Source of the DNA: UBA6170 sp034429975
GTDB taxonomy: Bacteria > Chloroflexota > Anaerolineae > Anaerolineales > Anaerolineaceae
Length of the DNA stretch: 16,920 nucleotides
NCBI GenBank assembly: GCA_034429975.1
Contig: DAOUFM010000080.1
Coordinates: forward strand, 1 to 16,920
Direction of reading: 5' to 3'
Translations under genes and position numbers: made by a program
Shown: positions 1 through 8,508 of the stretch, piece by piece
Layout of the letters: each line of letters begins with the position of its first letter
Numbering within the stretch: the stretch's first letter is position 1
Notes under the pieces: model-generated
Databases searched by the model: none
The model's input: the letters and a program-made list of their open reading frames with translations, nothing else
What the model was told of the DNA's origin: nothing

Positions 1-285
1 ATACACAGTAATAATAATTAAGGGCAGGAAAACCACCGTAAAAAGCCTGGAATAAAAAAAGCGTTGAAATGACTGGATTTCTTTTTTCCTCACCCCATAT
101 TCAATCATCGCTGTGAAGCTATAGGAATAAAAAGCAATTTTCATGTGCTGATAAACACTCTCATTAATGCCGCTAAAAATCATCGTCAGCCCATTCGGAA
201 AGAACTTATAGAGATAATTCAGCAACATAAAAAAAAGATAAAAAATTAAGATTTTGACAGGCGTAGAGAAGCGAAATCGTTTCAT
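1..285 (-). CDS. Membrane protein, DUF6512-like, N-terminal part, cut by left edge
   Basis: Reading the minus strand from the ATG at 285 gives 95 codons with no stop, running off the left edge, so only the N-terminus is present. Visible residues: a basic start (MKRFRF), a hydrophobic segment at about residues 12-28, the stretch PNGLTMIFSGINESVYQH at about 30-47 ahead of a second amphipathic or hydrophobic segment, and a third hydrophobic segment at about 82-95. This pattern recalls the small polytopic DUF6512 family, by memory only. A Shine-Dalgarno GGAG lies 6 bases before the ATG. Upstream are an inverted repeat over a predicted -10 and an FNR-type box, so expression may respond to oxygen or nitric oxide. 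Function is unknown. The gene is very likely real; the family name is tentative. Confidence 0.7.
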   Translation of the reverse strand, partial: MKRFRFSTPVKILIFYLFFMLLNYLYKFFPNGLTMIFSGINESVYQHMKIAFYSYSFTAMIEYGVRKKEIQSFQRFFYSRLFTVVFLPLIIITVY

Positions 286-302
286 TGCAGGCTCCGCAAT
301 TC

Positions 303-335
303 GTGTTAAATGTGAGATTTTTTACATCTTAACAC
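303..335. repeat. Inverted repeat over the -10/start region of the left-edge gene
   Basis: GTGTTAAATGT at 303-313 faces ACATCTTAACAC at 324-335, complementary except for one unpaired base. It covers roughly -16 to +17 of the promoter proposed for the minus-strand membrane gene, where a repressor operator would sit. Only part of it would be transcribed, so a DNA-level operator is more likely than an RNA hairpin. The rest of the 286-553 intergenic stretch shows no recognisable gene, RNA or riboswitch. Confidence 0.35.
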
Positions 336-368
336 AAAGATCGCAAAACTCCATTGACGCACGTCAAT
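326..368 (-). promoter_or_regulatory. Putative FNR/FixK-type box and -10 of the left-edge membrane gene
   Basis: Bases 353-368 read ATTGACGCACGTCAAT, two perfect 7-base arms around CA, matching the FNR/FixK/DNR pattern TTGA-N6-TCAA. On the minus strand a -10 hexamer TAAGAT lies at 331-326. This implies a start near 319 and puts the box centre at -41.5, the class II activator position for this family. The box lies between divergent genes, so it could also affect the plus-strand methyltransferase, but no matching -10 is seen there. The inner base differs from the FNR consensus TTGAT. Confidence 0.5.
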
Positions 369-553
369 CATCCACCCACTACAACCAGCAGAAATTGCAA
401 GCCTTTAATGAAGTAATAAGGCACTTATCAGCAGTCCAGAAAGGGATCTGCAAATCATCAGCGCTGGCAAGATCATAACAAGCATAAGGCTTTGCTCGAT
501 TCAAATGAATTCCTGCGATACAATTAACCCATCACCTCCGAAAGGACCTCAAC

Positions 554-1441
554 ATGAAATCATCCGACTTTCTTAACCTCCTGGCAAAAAAACAAACCCT
601 GGTGTTAGACGGCGCTACCGGCACTAATTTGCAAAAACGCGGTTTACCGGTTGGCAGCCCACCCGAAACCTGGCTTTTTGACAATCCGGCTGGGATTTCG
701 CAGCTCTACAGCGACTTTGTTGCCGCCGGTTCGGACATCATCCTGACCTGCACCTTCGGTGGCAATCGCATCCGCCTGGGGCACGCCAATCTGGCCGAAA
801 AACTTGAAGAAACCAACCACACCGCCGTTCGTCTTGCTAGGGAAGTCACTGAAGGAAAAGACGTGTTGGTCGGTGGATCGTTAGGACCATTGGGTGAGAT
901 TCTGCAACCTTACGGCACCCTGAGCGCGGAACAGGCTTTTGAGCTGTATCGGGAACAGGCCAGTGTATTGGTTGGCGCCGGGGTGGATCTGCTGGTGATA
1001 GAGACGCAGTTTGATCTCGGTGAAGCTCAGGCAGCAGTCAACGCTGTCCGATCGGTGGATGAAGAGATCGCCCTGGTGTGTTCCTTCAGTTATGACCGCG
1101 GGGTGCGCACGATGATGGGCGTCAGACCGACTCAAATGGCTGAAATTTTCAATGAAATGACAGTAGATGTGCTTGGTATTAACTGCGGCAAAAGTCTGGA
1201 AGATAACCACTCGGTGCTCGCCACCCTCAAAGAACATACCAGCAAACCCATCTGGTTCAAACCCAACGCCGGCTTACCCACTAGCAATCCGGACGGCAGC
1301 AGCTCTTACGATGTTACTCCGGAGATGATGGCAGCCTACGTGCCAACCTGGCTGGCTGCCGGGGCGCGTCTGGTCGGTGGTTGCTGCGGCACCAGCCCGG
1401 AACATCTGGCTGCAATTGCGAGAGCTTCTATTGGCAACTGA
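554..1441 (+). CDS. Homocysteine S-methyltransferase family protein
   Basis: A 295-residue protein covering one homocysteine-methyltransferase TIM barrel, like the first domain of MetH or BHMT. These enzymes use three cysteines to hold zinc, which activates the thiol of homocysteine for methyl transfer. Visible motifs: DGATGT at 19-24 near the N-terminus, GINC with Cys211, and GGCCGT with Cys277 and Cys278, so the full zinc triad is present. There is no folate-binding, cobalamin-binding or reactivation domain, and none is encoded next door, so the methyl donor is unknown. It could work with a separate corrinoid protein, S-methylmethionine or another methylated thiol. Shine-Dalgarno AAGGA lies 7 bases before the ATG. 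The last 11 bases overlap the likely addB start. Confidence 0.9.
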   Translation: MKSSDFLNLLAKKQTLVLDGATGTNLQKRGLPVGSPPETWLFDNPAGISQLYSDFVAAGSDIILTCTFGGNRIRLGHANLAEKLEETNHTAVRLAREVTEGKDVLVGGSLGPLGEILQPYGTLSAEQAFELYREQASVLVGAGVDLLVIETQFDLGEAQAAVNAVRSVDEEIALVCSFSYDRGVRTMMGVRPTQMAEIFNEMTVDVLGINCGKSLEDNHSVLATLKEHTSKPIWFKPNAGLPTSNPDGSSSYDVTPEMMAAYVPTWLAAGARLVGGCCGTSPEHLAAIARASIGN

Positions 1442-4400
1442 ACTGATCATCGCTCCGCCTGCTTCGGGGAAAACAGAAGCCTGTGTTCAAAGGATTTTAG
1501 CTTACCATGCACAACATCCTTTAGCACCCATCTGGGTACTGGTTCCGGACAGTTTACAGCTTTATGCTTTCCGCAGACGTTTGGCTGCTGCAGGCGGCAG
1601 TATTGGCACAAAAACAGGCTATTTCAGTACCCTCCTCAATTTACTGGTGGAAAAAAAAGGGCTGAGCTTACCTTTAGTTTCGCTGCCATTAATCCAACGG
1701 ATCATCCAGGAGACGGTAGCAGAAGCGATTCAGGAAGAAGAGCTGCAGTACTATACTCCTTTACAAAAATTTCCTGGGTTTATTTTAACTTTACGAGAAA
1801 TCTTTGTTGAGTTAAAACGGGCTTACGTTTCTCCACAACAGTTTTCAACCTTTGTTCAGGATGATCACCCGGCTTATCGGGATCTGGCGCTTTTGTATGA
1901 GCGCTTTCAGGCGCGATTAAGCAAGTTAAACTTGGCCGAGCAGGATGACATCAACGGGTTGGCGCTCTCCCTGTTAGAAAAAGATAGAAACCTGGCTACC
2001 GATATTCCCTTGCTGGTGGTGGATGGTTTTGTTGCTTTTAACGGGATCCAGAAACAGGCGCTGCTTTTGCTTTCTCAGCAGGCAGGGCAGGTTTTGATCA
2101 CTTTACCGGGCCTGATCACTGCTGATCGTAGCGCACACCTGGCTTTCAAGAAACAGGTTGACGAATTACAGGCATCACTCTCTCCTACAATTTCTACCCT
2201 TTCCAACCCAACATTTTTACCAGAAGAATTGGGGCATATTGAAAAATATTTGTTTGAACCTGTTTCTCCAGTTGGGAATGCAAGAGGGAATTTGTTGATG
2301 CTTGAAACCCGCTCACCGGCTGATGAAGTGCGCGAGGTTTTACGCTGGGTGAAAAAATTAGTCCTGCGCAAAGGTGGTAATTTAGATGATATGGTCATCA
2401 TTACCCCCAACCCCGGCCTTTATCACCCGCTTTTCAAGGCGATTGCATCTGAATTTGGGATTCCATTGCATTTTTCAATCGACGACCCATTGAACCAATC
2501 CCCTGCCATTACCGCTTTGCTGGCATTGCTGAAATTACCTGAGCAAAATTATAAAGCCAGGTCAATAATCAATGTACTTCGCTCGCCGTATTTCACTTCA
2601 GGGATGGAAGTGGAGACCATTGATTTGCTTGAGATGATCAGCCGGGTAGCCCAAATAATCGAAGGCAAAGATCAATGGGAGGAGACCTGGAAACGGCTTG
2701 AAAATTCTTCCATTGAGAATAAGAATCTGCTGGACAGTGAAAGAAATGCCCCGGCTTTGCCGCGTGGTGAAGAAGCTACACTGCTAAAATCGCGGCTCAA
2801 TGCTTTTTTCGACGTGATCACTCCCCCAGAAGGAGTTCTTTCTTTGACCGAATGGATTGTCTGGCTGGAGAAGATGCTGGAAGAGCTGCTTTATTATAAA
2901 AAGCTGGAAAGCGAGCAGGAAATCTCTGCTTACCAGGCATTCCAGGAGGTCCTGCGTGCTTTCATTGCCAGCGAAACGATTATGGGGGCTCGATTGGTCA
3001 ATTTCCAGCAATTTCTATTAGATCTGGAAAGTACCATTCCCAAAGAACATTATCGTGAAAATGAAAAATTGAACCAATCTAAACTGCATATTGGGACCAT
3101 CCCGCATGCCCGCGGTGCTCGTTTTCAGGCAGTGGTGCTGTTGGGGTTATCCGAGGGCCTTTTCCCAGCGGTGGAACACCCAGATCCCTTCCTGGATGAA
3201 GATTTTAGAGCCAGGTTGGGGTTGGAATCCCGGCTGCAGCGCGAGCAGGCCAGTCTGTTTTATCAGGCAGTCACCCGTGCTGATCAATACCTTTTGTTAT
3301 CGCGCCCGTATTTGACCGATAATGGCGAAGAATGGGAAGCATCCGCATTTTGGAATGCCGTAAAGCACATCACTCCGGATGATACCCGCATCAAGGTTCA
3401 TCCAGATCATCTGCAACCATTTGAGGACGCCGGTTCAACTCAGGAGATTTTGTTTACAGCGGTGCGGACAGCTCATTTACCCCCGTCGATGGATTTTCTA
3501 TCCGAACGCTGGAAGCAGCTTTCTTTTGCCAAAGATATTATGACAGCCAGAACTGCCAGGGTTGCCCAGGGAATTTATGAAGGATTCCCCAACGACATTT
3601 CTGCATTAACCCAGCAACGCTATTCGCCTGATTTTACCTGGAGCCCATCAGCGCTGGAAACCTATGGAAAATGCCCCTTCATGTTTTACGTAACCCGGGC
3701 GCTGGATCTGAGTGAGCGCGCCATCCCGCAACTGGGCATCGATGGTAGCCAGCTCGGCTCTATGCTACATAGAATTCTGGAATTAACGTTCCGTAAATTC
3801 AGTGATTCGCAAAACTCGGATGATTTGTTGACCATCCTGGAAATGGTCTGCCAGCAGAAATTTTCAACTGCCCCGCAGGAATTTGGTTTTCGTCCATCTC
3901 CTTTATGGGAAATTGAGAAAGAGCAATTCCTCGAAAAATTGAAAACCTCAGTTGAGAATCTGGCAGAGGACACAGCCTGGACGCCAATCGAATTTGAGGA
4001 GAAATTCGGGTTTACACATCGCGCCCCTTTGATTGTCCAGCATGCTGATGAAACCATCCGTTTGCACGGTGTGATCGATCGGGTGGATCGCAATGCTAAC
4101 GGAGATCTGCGCGTGATCGATTACAAAACGGGCGGCAGCTTCACCAATAACGACCTGACCAAGGGTTACATCCTGCAAATACCTATTTACGCTTTAGCAG
4201 CCCGGGATGCCCTACAACTCGGAGAACCAGTAGCCGGGATGTATTGGAAGATTCTGGCTGGGGAAGCAGCCCTAAGGTTGGAAAAATATAAAACGCAAGA
4301 AATGGAAGGTCTACAAGCCGCTTTCCAGGTTGTATTGGAACATCTTGTGCGCATTGTCAAAGGTGTTCGGGCAGCCGAATTTCCTCCCATCCCACCCGAT

Positions 4401-4463
4401 GGTGGCTGCCCGCCGTATTGTCCGGCAGCTCAATGGTGCTGGCGTTATGAAGCAGGTTGGTGA
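1431..4463 (+). CDS. addB: AddB-like ATP-dependent nuclease subunit (PD-(D/E)XK)
   Basis: The AddB-type partner of the helicase-nuclease that processes double-strand DNA breaks for recombination. About 1010 residues from a TTG at 1431. An in-frame ATG at 1377 also exists, but it lies deep in the upstream gene, and the TTG puts the Walker A (APPASGKT) at the usual extreme N-terminus. The C-terminal nuclease domain has GVIDRVD followed by the core D897-x-K899 (IDYKTG). Four cysteines, C748 in YGKCPF and C993/C997/C1003 near the C-terminus, match the iron-sulfur staple of AddB. Spacing of the last three is Cx3Cx5C rather than the common Cx2Cx5C. The middle helicase region is poorly conserved, as expected for AddB. 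addA starts 3 bases after the stop, so the two are translated together. Confidence 0.85.
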   Translation: MATELIIAPPASGKTEACVQRILAYHAQHPLAPIWVLVPDSLQLYAFRRRLAAAGGSIGTKTGYFSTLLNLLVEKKGLSLPLVSLPLIQRIIQETVAEAIQEEELQYYTPLQKFPGFILTLREIFVELKRAYVSPQQFSTFVQDDHPAYRDLALLYERFQARLSKLNLAEQDDINGLALSLLEKDRNLATDIPLLVVDGFVAFNGIQKQALLLLSQQAGQVLITLPGLITADRSAHLAFKKQVDELQASLSPTISTLSNPTFLPEELGHIEKYLFEPVSPVGNARGNLLMLETRSPADEVREVLRWVKKLVLRKGGNLDDMVIITPNPGLYHPLFKAIASEFGIPLHFSIDDPLNQSPAITALLALLKLPEQNYKARSIINVLRSPYFTSGMEVETIDLLEMISRVAQIIEGKDQWEETWKRLENSSIENKNLLDSERNAPALPRGEEATLLKSRLNAFFDVITPPEGVLSLTEWIVWLEKMLEELLYYKKLESEQEISAYQAFQEVLRAFIASETIMGARLVNFQQFLLDLESTIPKEHYRENEKLNQSKLHIGTIPHARGARFQAVVLLGLSEGLFPAVEHPDPFLDEDFRARLGLESRLQREQASLFYQAVTRADQYLLLSRPYLTDNGEEWEASAFWNAVKHITPDDTRIKVHPDHLQPFEDAGSTQEILFTAVRTAHLPPSMDFLSERWKQLSFAKDIMTARTARVAQGIYEGFPNDISALTQQRYSPDFTWSPSALETYGKCPFMFYVTRALDLSERAIPQLGIDGSQLGSMLHRILELTFRKFSDSQNSDDLLTILEMVCQQKFSTAPQEFGFRPSPLWEIEKEQFLEKLKTSVENLAEDTAWTPIEFEEKFGFTHRAPLIVQHADETIRLHGVIDRVDRNANGDLRVIDYKTGGSFTNNDLTKGYILQIPIYALAARDALQLGEPVAGMYWKILAGEAALRLEKYKTQEMEGLQAAFQVVLEHLVRIVKGVRAAEFPPIPPDGGCPPYCPAAQWCWRYEAGW

Positions 4464-4466
4464 GCT

Positions 4467-7400
4467 ATGCAATCGGATATCTTAATCCAAAACGTCCTTT
4501 CCCTTTTCGAACTGACCCAGGATCAGAAACAGGCAGCTAAAACACGCGGGCGAGATATTGCCGTCACTGCCGGAGCTGGTAGTGGCAAAACCAGCACGCT
4601 GGTAGCCCGTTACACCTCCTTGCTGGCGGATGGCCTGCCTTTACGCAGTGTCGTTGCCATCACATTCACAGAGAAAGCAGCACTGGAAATGCGCTCACGG
4701 GTACGTTTAACCTTGAGAAGCTTGATCGAAAAAAGTGCTAATGAAGAAGAGCTCCAGTTTTGGAGTGGGTTGAACGCCCAGATGGATTCTGCCCGCATCG
4801 GAACCATTCATAGCCTGTGTATGGAGATTCTGCGGGCCCATCCGGTGGAAGCTTTGATTGACCCCAAGTTTTCAGTAATCGATGAAGCGGATGCCGCTAC
4901 CTTAAAGATCCAGCTCGTGGATGATACCCTGGCGGAGTTGGTCGACCAGGCAGAATTCCGTGATCTGTTTCGGATCCTGAATATCAATACACTGAAAGCG
5001 TTGTTGCTGCTGCTAATCAATAAACGTCTGGAAACTGTCGAAGCAGTGGATAAAGATGGGGACGTTTTCCAACCGCTGAAGGATATCCTTCAGGCAGCTT
5101 TTAACCATCCGAATATTTGTGGCCCAATTGGGCATTTTCAGGAATTAAATGAAATGGAGCTCATACGGGATGCAGGTGAAAAACAGGCTGAACAAATTGA
5201 GGGACTTTTGACAGTCTGGAAGGAGGCTGAAAACGCCCTTACTCAAGCGGATATCATTACCTGTGCTCAGGCGCTCTATCGTGCCCGGCGTGAATTTATG
5301 AAATTAACTATCGGCAAGAGAAGCGGTCAGGTCCGGGAATCTCTCCAGACGTTGCAAATTGCCTACGATCTGCTGCTCAATCCAATCTGCGGCGGGAAGG
5401 ATGCAAAAGAATCTCCGCCAGATAGAGAAACAGAAGAACAATTCAAACTAGCTACGGAATTGGTTAAACAAGCCTTCCATATTCTGCTGGAGAAATATCA
5501 GCGCGCATTACAAAGTCTGGGCATGCTGGATTTTGATGACCTGGAACAAGGCGCTATGCAGATCCTCAAAAAAGAAAGCGTGCGCCAACTCTGGAACCAA
5601 CAGATCAGTTCAATCCTGGTCGACGAATTCCAGGATACCAATGACCGCCAGAGGAAAATTGTTTACGCCCTGGCGGAACAACCCGGGAAATTATTTGTGG
5701 TGGGCGATGCCAAACAAAGTATCTACCGTTTTCGTTCTGCTGATGTGACCGTATTCCGGCGCGTCCAACAAGACATTCTCGCTCGCGGTGGCATTCATCT
5801 GGATCTGGATAAGAATTTTCGTACGCACGCTGAACTACTGGATGGGATGGGTTCGTTGTTGAAACCCATCATGCAGCCTGAAGAAAGCCAATCAGCTCCT
5901 TATTTTATTTCCTATGAAGCCATGCAGGCACACTTCCCGTCGCCGCCGGATCATATCCGCGGCCCGTTTTTCGAGTTTGTGATTGGCATTGGCGAAAAGA
6001 CCAAAGATGGCAGAACAAACGCTGCCAGGGGGTTAGCCAGACGCCTGCATGAAATGCGCATGCAGGGTGAAATTAAAGCCTGGGATGACGTCACGCTCCT
6101 TTTTCGTGCTTCCAGTGGTTTTTCAAGCTACGAACAGGCTTTGGAAGACGCCAATATTCCTTTTGTGACCGTCTCCGGGCGGGGTTTTTACGATCGCCCT
6201 GAGATTCGTGATGTACTCAACATTTTGCGAGCCTTAACCGACCCGTCCGATGATCTGGCAATGGCGGGATTATTACGCTCCCCAGCTTTCGGTTTGAGTG
6301 ACACCGCTCTTTACCAGTTACGCTGGCAAAATGGTGAAGCTCAGTCCTATTGGAAAGCCTTGCAAGGCGAAATTGTCCATCTAAGTGCGACCGACCAGCA
6401 GCGAGCCACTCGCTGCCGGGTTATCCTTAATGAAATCCTTCCGCTAGTAGATCGCATTCCGGTAGCTGAGATCCTTAAACGAATGATTGATGTCACCGAT
6501 TATCGCGCTATGCTGGCAATTGGCGCAGAACGAGGAACCGGCGGAAGGTTGTGGCGCAACCTGGATAAATTGCTGGGGGATGCACGCGATTCGAAGAAAG
6601 TGATTGTCCGTGAGTTTCTCGATACGATTGCAACCATCAATGACGCCGGAGTTCGCGAAGGTGAAGCCCCATCTGAAGCCCAGGGAGCCGTGCGGTTGAT
6701 GACGATTCATAAATCCAAGGGGTTACAATTCCCGATCGTTGTTCTGGCGGATGCCAGCCGCGAACCGCTGCGTAAATCTGAGGAAGCCTATCTCCTGCCG
6801 GAGACTGGTATGGCAGTCAGGCTTGACCCAACCAGTATGCTCTACCGCCTGGCAAAGAAGCTGGATCAAGACCAGGAAAACGCGGAGAATTTACGGATGT
6901 TGTATGTCGCCATGACGCGCGCTCAGAATAAATTGATCCTTAACGGACACGCTACTCAATCTTCGAAAGGTGGCTGGAATGCCAAATCCTGGCTGGGATC
7001 ATTAATCTCTGCGGCTGACCTCGATCTGGACAAACTGGTTAATCAGGCTGGCGATCCAGAGATCCTGGTCTCTCCCAGTGGGCAAGCTCTTCGGGCTGTG
7101 GTGATCCCGCCTGAAAGCCAATTCTTTGGGTCGGACACCTTCGTTCGCCACCGTGAGGCACCTGATTCAGATGAGATTCCTTTGTATCTATCGTTGCTTA
7201 AGCCAGAAGAAAAGCCGGAGGAAGAAGATGAATCCGCCAGCCCAATCCCCTGGCAGGCAAGTGTGAGCCGGGAAGATGTTCATCCAACCGTCATCGGACT
7301 CATGGTTCATAAAGCCATCGAAATGTGGTGTTTTCCGGATAATCCTTCCTTGACTTCTCTGCTGGACACTTTCGCCCGCGCAAATGGCTTGAGTTCAAAG

Positions 7401-7760
7401 CAGCAAATTGATTTTGCAATCCAGCAATCTATTCTGCTGCTAACCCGCTTTAGGCAGCACCCAATTTTTCAAGAAATTGAGCAAGCCACCCAACGCTTCC
7501 ACGAAGTTCCATATAGCTGGAAAGCAGGCGACTATTTATCCTCCGGGTTTATTGACCTTCTTTACTACACGAAATATGGCTGGCAGATTCTGGAATTTAA
7601 GACCGATGCCATACACAGCGATGAACAACGCAGGAAATTAATCGAACAATACCAAAGACAAATTAATAAATACAGAATTGCTGCTTCTAATTTACTGAAA
7701 GAACCAATCAAAGCCCGCCTTTGTTTCCTGGATGATCGTGGAGGAATTTCACTGAATTAA
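4467..7760 (+). CDS. addA: ATP-dependent helicase/nuclease subunit A
   Basis: UvrD/Rep-type superfamily 1 helicase fused to a RecB-type nuclease, 1097 residues, the motor of AddAB break processing. Motifs in order: Q-motif region FELTQDQ (14-20), Walker A AGAGSGKT (35-42), motif Ia AITFTEKAA, GTIHSLC, Walker B VDEFQDT (385-391), motif III VVGDAKQSIYRFR, motif IV NFRTH, motif V TIHKSKGLQFPIV, motif VI LYVAMTRAQ. The C-terminal nuclease keeps GFID with D1030, the E1043-F-K1045 core, and a Q-rich helix (QYQRQ) after it, so it looks active. The order addB-addA and the 3-base gap are as in Firmicutes. No recD or separate recBC is in the window. Confidence 0.93.
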   Translation: MQSDILIQNVLSLFELTQDQKQAAKTRGRDIAVTAGAGSGKTSTLVARYTSLLADGLPLRSVVAITFTEKAALEMRSRVRLTLRSLIEKSANEEELQFWSGLNAQMDSARIGTIHSLCMEILRAHPVEALIDPKFSVIDEADAATLKIQLVDDTLAELVDQAEFRDLFRILNINTLKALLLLLINKRLETVEAVDKDGDVFQPLKDILQAAFNHPNICGPIGHFQELNEMELIRDAGEKQAEQIEGLLTVWKEAENALTQADIITCAQALYRARREFMKLTIGKRSGQVRESLQTLQIAYDLLLNPICGGKDAKESPPDRETEEQFKLATELVKQAFHILLEKYQRALQSLGMLDFDDLEQGAMQILKKESVRQLWNQQISSILVDEFQDTNDRQRKIVYALAEQPGKLFVVGDAKQSIYRFRSADVTVFRRVQQDILARGGIHLDLDKNFRTHAELLDGMGSLLKPIMQPEESQSAPYFISYEAMQAHFPSPPDHIRGPFFEFVIGIGEKTKDGRTNAARGLARRLHEMRMQGEIKAWDDVTLLFRASSGFSSYEQALEDANIPFVTVSGRGFYDRPEIRDVLNILRALTDPSDDLAMAGLLRSPAFGLSDTALYQLRWQNGEAQSYWKALQGEIVHLSATDQQRATRCRVILNEILPLVDRIPVAEILKRMIDVTDYRAMLAIGAERGTGGRLWRNLDKLLGDARDSKKVIVREFLDTIATINDAGVREGEAPSEAQGAVRLMTIHKSKGLQFPIVVLADASREPLRKSEEAYLLPETGMAVRLDPTSMLYRLAKKLDQDQENAENLRMLYVAMTRAQNKLILNGHATQSSKGGWNAKSWLGSLISAADLDLDKLVNQAGDPEILVSPSGQALRAVVIPPESQFFGSDTFVRHREAPDSDEIPLYLSLLKPEEKPEEEDESASPIPWQASVSREDVHPTVIGLMVHKAIEMWCFPDNPSLTSLLDTFARANGLSSKQQIDFAIQQSILLLTRFRQHPIFQEIEQATQRFHEVPYSWKAGDYLSSGFIDLLYYTKYGWQILEFKTDAIHSDEQRRKLIEQYQRQINKYRIAASNLLKEPIKARLCFLDDRGGISLN

Positions 7761-7805
7761 TTTTTTTAGCTTCGTTCAGCCATTGTGCTGGACCCGATTA
7801 ATTCA
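7753..7805. repeat. Nested inverted repeats between convergent genes
   Basis: TGAATTAAT at 7753-7761 faces ATTAATTCA at 7797-7805 (9 perfect pairs). Inside it, GTTCAGC at 7774-7780 faces GCTGGAC at 7787-7793 (7 pairs, one G-U). The element spans the addA stop and the gap before the convergent lipoprotein gene. There is no U-run after the stem on either strand, so it is not a standard intrinsic terminator, but it may act as a two-way transcript end or stabiliser. Confidence 0.35.
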
Positions 7806-7809
7806 AGTG

Positions 7810-8406
7810 TCAATTCATTCTGGTCACCTGAACAGCCAAAACAAAAGGACTTTCTATTTTGCGTGCCACAATTTCCAGGGTTTCGCCATAATTTGGCATC
7901 AGGTCATAATACAAATAAGAACGCGGATCGGCTGGTTTAGCGGTCAGTAATTTCGTTTTATCCTTTAGAGGTAAAATCAAATAATCCTGCCCCGGTTGAT
8001 CAACGAAGTAACCTTCAATCTCTCCGCATTGGTAAGTAACCATCCCTTTCAGGATTATCCGGTTTGCATAATAATTGTCAACCTTGAATGACGTATGATC
8101 TTGCGACCAGGTTCCATAAGCTTCAATTTGGTCGCCGATTAAGGCTGGGTCCTTCTGCAGCCAATCAATCCCATCCCAGAATTGGGTGTCGGTGTTTAAC
8201 AGAAGCTTAATCTCGGTTCCATCTTCCTGCCGGATTGTTAGTCCATTATTCGTCTGGTTGATTAATTCGCCGTGGACTTCATTGATATCCGGTTCAGACT
8301 TACCAGCTTGTTGACTATCTGACTGAGAAGGGGCCCTGGTACAGGCAGCAATCGTCAAAATGGAAATAATAGAAATCATTCGGATGAGTTTCGATGGCGT
8401 TTTCAT
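7810..8406 (-). CDS. Putative lipoprotein, DUF5666-like
   Basis: A predicted exported lipoprotein of 198 residues from the ATG at 8406. A GTG at 8418 is a possible earlier start, but its own GTGAG can serve as ribosome-binding site 7 bases before the ATG. The N-terminus has a basic start, a hydrophobic core at about 7-21 and a lipobox ending IAAC, with Cys22 as the lipid anchor. After a polar linker the mature part is mostly beta-type sequence. The stretch VHGELI...GLTIRQEDGTEIKLLL...DTQF...GDQIEAYG resembles the OB-like repeats of DUF5666 proteins, which is a weak family match. The second half has no motif I recognise. It has its own TATAAT promoter. Function unknown. Confidence 0.75.
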   Translation of the reverse strand: MKTPSKLIRMISIISILTIAACTRAPSQSDSQQAGKSEPDINEVHGELINQTNNGLTIRQEDGTEIKLLLNTDTQFWDGIDWLQKDPALIGDQIEAYGTWSQDHTSFKVDNYYANRIILKGMVTYQCGEIEGYFVDQPGQDYLILPLKDKTKLLTAKPADPRSYLYYDLMPNYGETLEIVARKIESPFVLAVQVTRMN

Positions 8407-8435
8407 AGTTTTGCTCACTTATTAGGGATTATTTA

Positions 8436-8466
8436 ATTATACCGATTTTTTGGGAGAACGATCGTT
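8436..8466 (-). promoter_or_regulatory. Promoter of the lipoprotein gene with palindrome
   Basis: On the minus strand a perfect -10 TATAAT lies at 8441-8436, giving a start near 8429 and a short leader. No good -35 is seen at 16-18 bases. Instead a perfect 10-base palindrome, AACGATCGTT, lies at 8457-8466, centred at about -32. That is where a regulator could replace or block -35 contact. Confidence 0.5.
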
Positions 8467-8508
8467 AAAAATCGGGTCGAAATTAGCAAACAGAAAATAG
8501 CCTGGCTC

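Noticed and set aside
254..478. 74-codon plus-strand frame before the methyltransferase
   Set aside because: No ribosome-binding site, no recognisable domain, and it covers the regulatory palindromes and the N-terminal codons of the minus-strand membrane gene.
370..553. Possible SAM or cobalamin riboswitch before the homocysteine methyltransferase
   Set aside because: I looked for the paired core elements and a terminator or RBS-sequestering stem and saw none.
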